In this document: piece by piece, positions 14,723-15,520 of the stretch
Position numbering within the stretch: position 1 is the first letter of the stretch
How the letters are laid out: each line of letters opens with the position of its first letter
Assembly: GCA_902475285.1 (NCBI GenBank)
Contig: CABRZA010000050.1
Location: forward strand, 1 to 15,520
Origin: an uncultured Porphyromonadaceae bacterium
GTDB taxonomy: Bacteria > Bacteroidota > Bacteroidia > Bacteroidales > Muribaculaceae
DNA length: 15,520 bases
Direction: 5' to 3'
The notes under the pieces: model-generated
What the model saw: the letters and a program-made list of their open reading frames with translations, nothing else
What the model was told of the DNA's origin: nothing
The model's database searches: none
Program-made: the position numbers and the translations under genes

Positions 14723-14952
14723 AATGAGGATTGGGGATTGAGGATTGAGGATTGGAACAATACTTTTACTTAACGTGTGCGGCCAAAGGCCGTGCAAAAA
14801 GCCGCATAGCGGCGACAATTTTGTAGGCACGGGCGTAAGCCCGTGTAAATGCCCCCGCCGTACGCAAGCCGCGTAGCGGCGACATTTTTATCCGAGTGGA
14901 TATAAACCCACTCGCGTATTGAGAAGCATCCTAAGTAATCAGCATTGGGCGA
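14723..14952. repeat. Hairpin array and heptamer repeats between methyltransferase and helicase genes
   Basis: This 230-bp spacer has no recognisable coding sequence. At 14725-14755 a GGATTGA-like unit repeats about four times in tandem. Five perfect short hairpins follow: 14780-14792 (CGGCC AAA GGCCG), 14801-14813 (GCCGC ATA GCGGC), 14828-14845 (CACGGGC GTAA GCCCGTG), 14868-14880 (GCCGC GTA GCGGC) and 14893-14914 (CGAGTGG, 8-nt loop, CCACTCG). Hairpins 2 and 4 are near-copies, each followed by GACA and a T-rich run. This resembles composite intergenic repeat elements. A weak leftward promoter (TTTG, 21 bp, TATTGTTC) may lie near 14753-14785, but it matches poorly. Confidence 0.75.
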
Positions 14953-15520
14953 TTAGTGTTTGGTCATTTTGGCGTAGAGGCGGAAGAGGTGCTCGAGGCG
15001 CTCTTCGTCGGAGGTGAAGGGCTCGGGGCGGTAAATGCGCTCCACGGCAAGGTCGAGGCGCCGGTGAGCCTCGCGTAGGTCGGCGGGCATACTCTCGGGA
15101 TTGTACATCTCGCCCAAAGTAAGATGGCAGTTCTCCTCGCGCATATTCAGCACCTCCTGCGCCAAGGCCTCCAGCTCGGCCTTCTGCTCGGCAGTAAGCC
15201 GCGGGAAGGGGAAAGTGTTGTAGCACAGCGTGGCCGAATAGCGTATTCGAGTTTCAAGCGAACCACCCTCTGCCCTCACCCAAGGGTTGTGCATGTTCGA
15301 TGTGAGCAAGGCAAACAGCCACATCTCCGCATCATAGACGGCAAAGGCAGAGTTTGATATAACAGTATCCTTATCAAGAAAACCCATTGGTATATATTCC
15401 CTACGCTCGGACGATACCGCTGGGACGATGATTTTGCCCTTGCTTTCGGGGCCTATGACGTAATGCTCCCGGAATTGATGTGGCCGTGCGGCAAGTGCGG
15501 CGCCGTCTTTGCTTTTGTTT
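14953..15520 (-). CDS. MmeI-family DNA methyltransferase, C-terminal part (gene runs off the right edge)
   Basis: These are the last 188 or so residues of a large enzyme whose N-terminus lies beyond the window. The visible part matches the specificity and C-terminal regions of MmeI-type, Type IIG/IIL-like adenine-specific methyltransferases: ARPHQFREHY, VSSERREYIPMGFLDKD, ALLTSNMHNPWVRAEGG, RIRYSATLCYNTFPFP and, near the end, FTSDEERLEHLFRLYAKMT. The AdoMet-binding and NPPY-type catalytic motifs should be upstream and cannot be checked. Such proteins recognise a short asymmetric DNA site and methylate adenine; some carry a nuclease domain at the N-terminus and others lack it. The helicase and GIY-YIG/ASCH genes downstream on the same strand suggest that this copy relies on separate proteins for cutting. 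Confidence 0.88.
   Translation of the reverse strand, partial: NKSKDGAALAARPHQFREHYVIGPESKGKIIVPAVSSERREYIPMGFLDKDTVISNSAFAVYDAEMWLFALLTSNMHNPWVRAEGGSLETRIRYSATLCYNTFPFPRLTAEQKAELEALAQEVLNMREENCHLTLGEMYNPESMPADLREAHRRLDLAVERIYRPEPFTSDEERLEHLFRLYAKMTKH

Noticed and set aside
12863..14773. A 636-codon open frame on the plus strand, antisense to the helicase
   Set aside because: It is rich in Val, His, Gly, Leu and Ala, has no recognisable domain, and mirrors the GC-rich third positions of the helicase gene, which has all SF2 motifs.
14723..14952. CRISPR array
   Set aside because: The repeats are short, unlike each other and self-complementary, with no regular spacers, and there are no cas genes nearby.

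Overview
The window looks like chromosomal DNA of a GC-rich member of the Bacteroidales (Bacteroidota), perhaps a Muribaculaceae-like gut species. The evidence is a UpxY-type NusG paralogue heading a polysaccharide locus, a Bacteroides-style tyrosine recombinase, a short-form CstA, FloA, a periplasmic TPR/PD40 protein, and promoters of the Bacteroidota type (-7 TAnnTTTG with a TTG/TTTG -33 element 19-21 bp upstream). The genus is inferred.

Region 1 (1-3013, leftward) is the head of a capsular or exopolysaccharide locus. In transcription order it holds a tyrosine recombinase, a 189-bp invertible promoter cassette (1580-1768), upxY, an unknown small gene in the upxZ position, and the start of a UDP-glucose 6-dehydrogenase gene that runs off the left edge. 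The cassette has two inverted copies of a 22-bp repeat around about 145 bp, with one near-perfect promoter inside. That promoter points rightward, away from upxY, so the assembly captured the locus OFF. The right-hand repeat forms a 12-bp hairpin followed by a T-run that would stop the OFF-state transcript at once.

Region 2 (3014-4434, rightward) is a control region and an lrgAB operon encoding LrgA/CidA-type and LrgB-type membrane proteins. The promoter is clear and has small dyads just upstream.

Region 3 (4440-11067, leftward) is a tightly packed five-gene operon from one strong promoter at 11037-11067: an exported TPR/PD40 protein, floA, cstA, a PHP-family phosphatase of the histidinol-phosphatase type, and a U32-family protein resembling the RNA-hydroxylation factor RlhA. 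Two junctions overlap (4 and 8 nt).

Region 4 (11098-15520, leftward) is a putative defence locus: the C-terminal part of an MmeI-family DNA methyltransferase, a hairpin-rich 230-bp spacer, an SF2 helicase, and an 8-nt-overlapping gene that fuses a GIY-YIG (T5orf172-like) nuclease to a C-terminal ASCH domain. Modification/specificity, ATP-driven motor and nuclease lie on three polypeptides, like a split version of single-chain Type ISP restriction enzymes. The added ASCH domain, the AT-rich seam where it joins, and a duplicated N-terminal motif make this the best candidate in the window for a little-described system.
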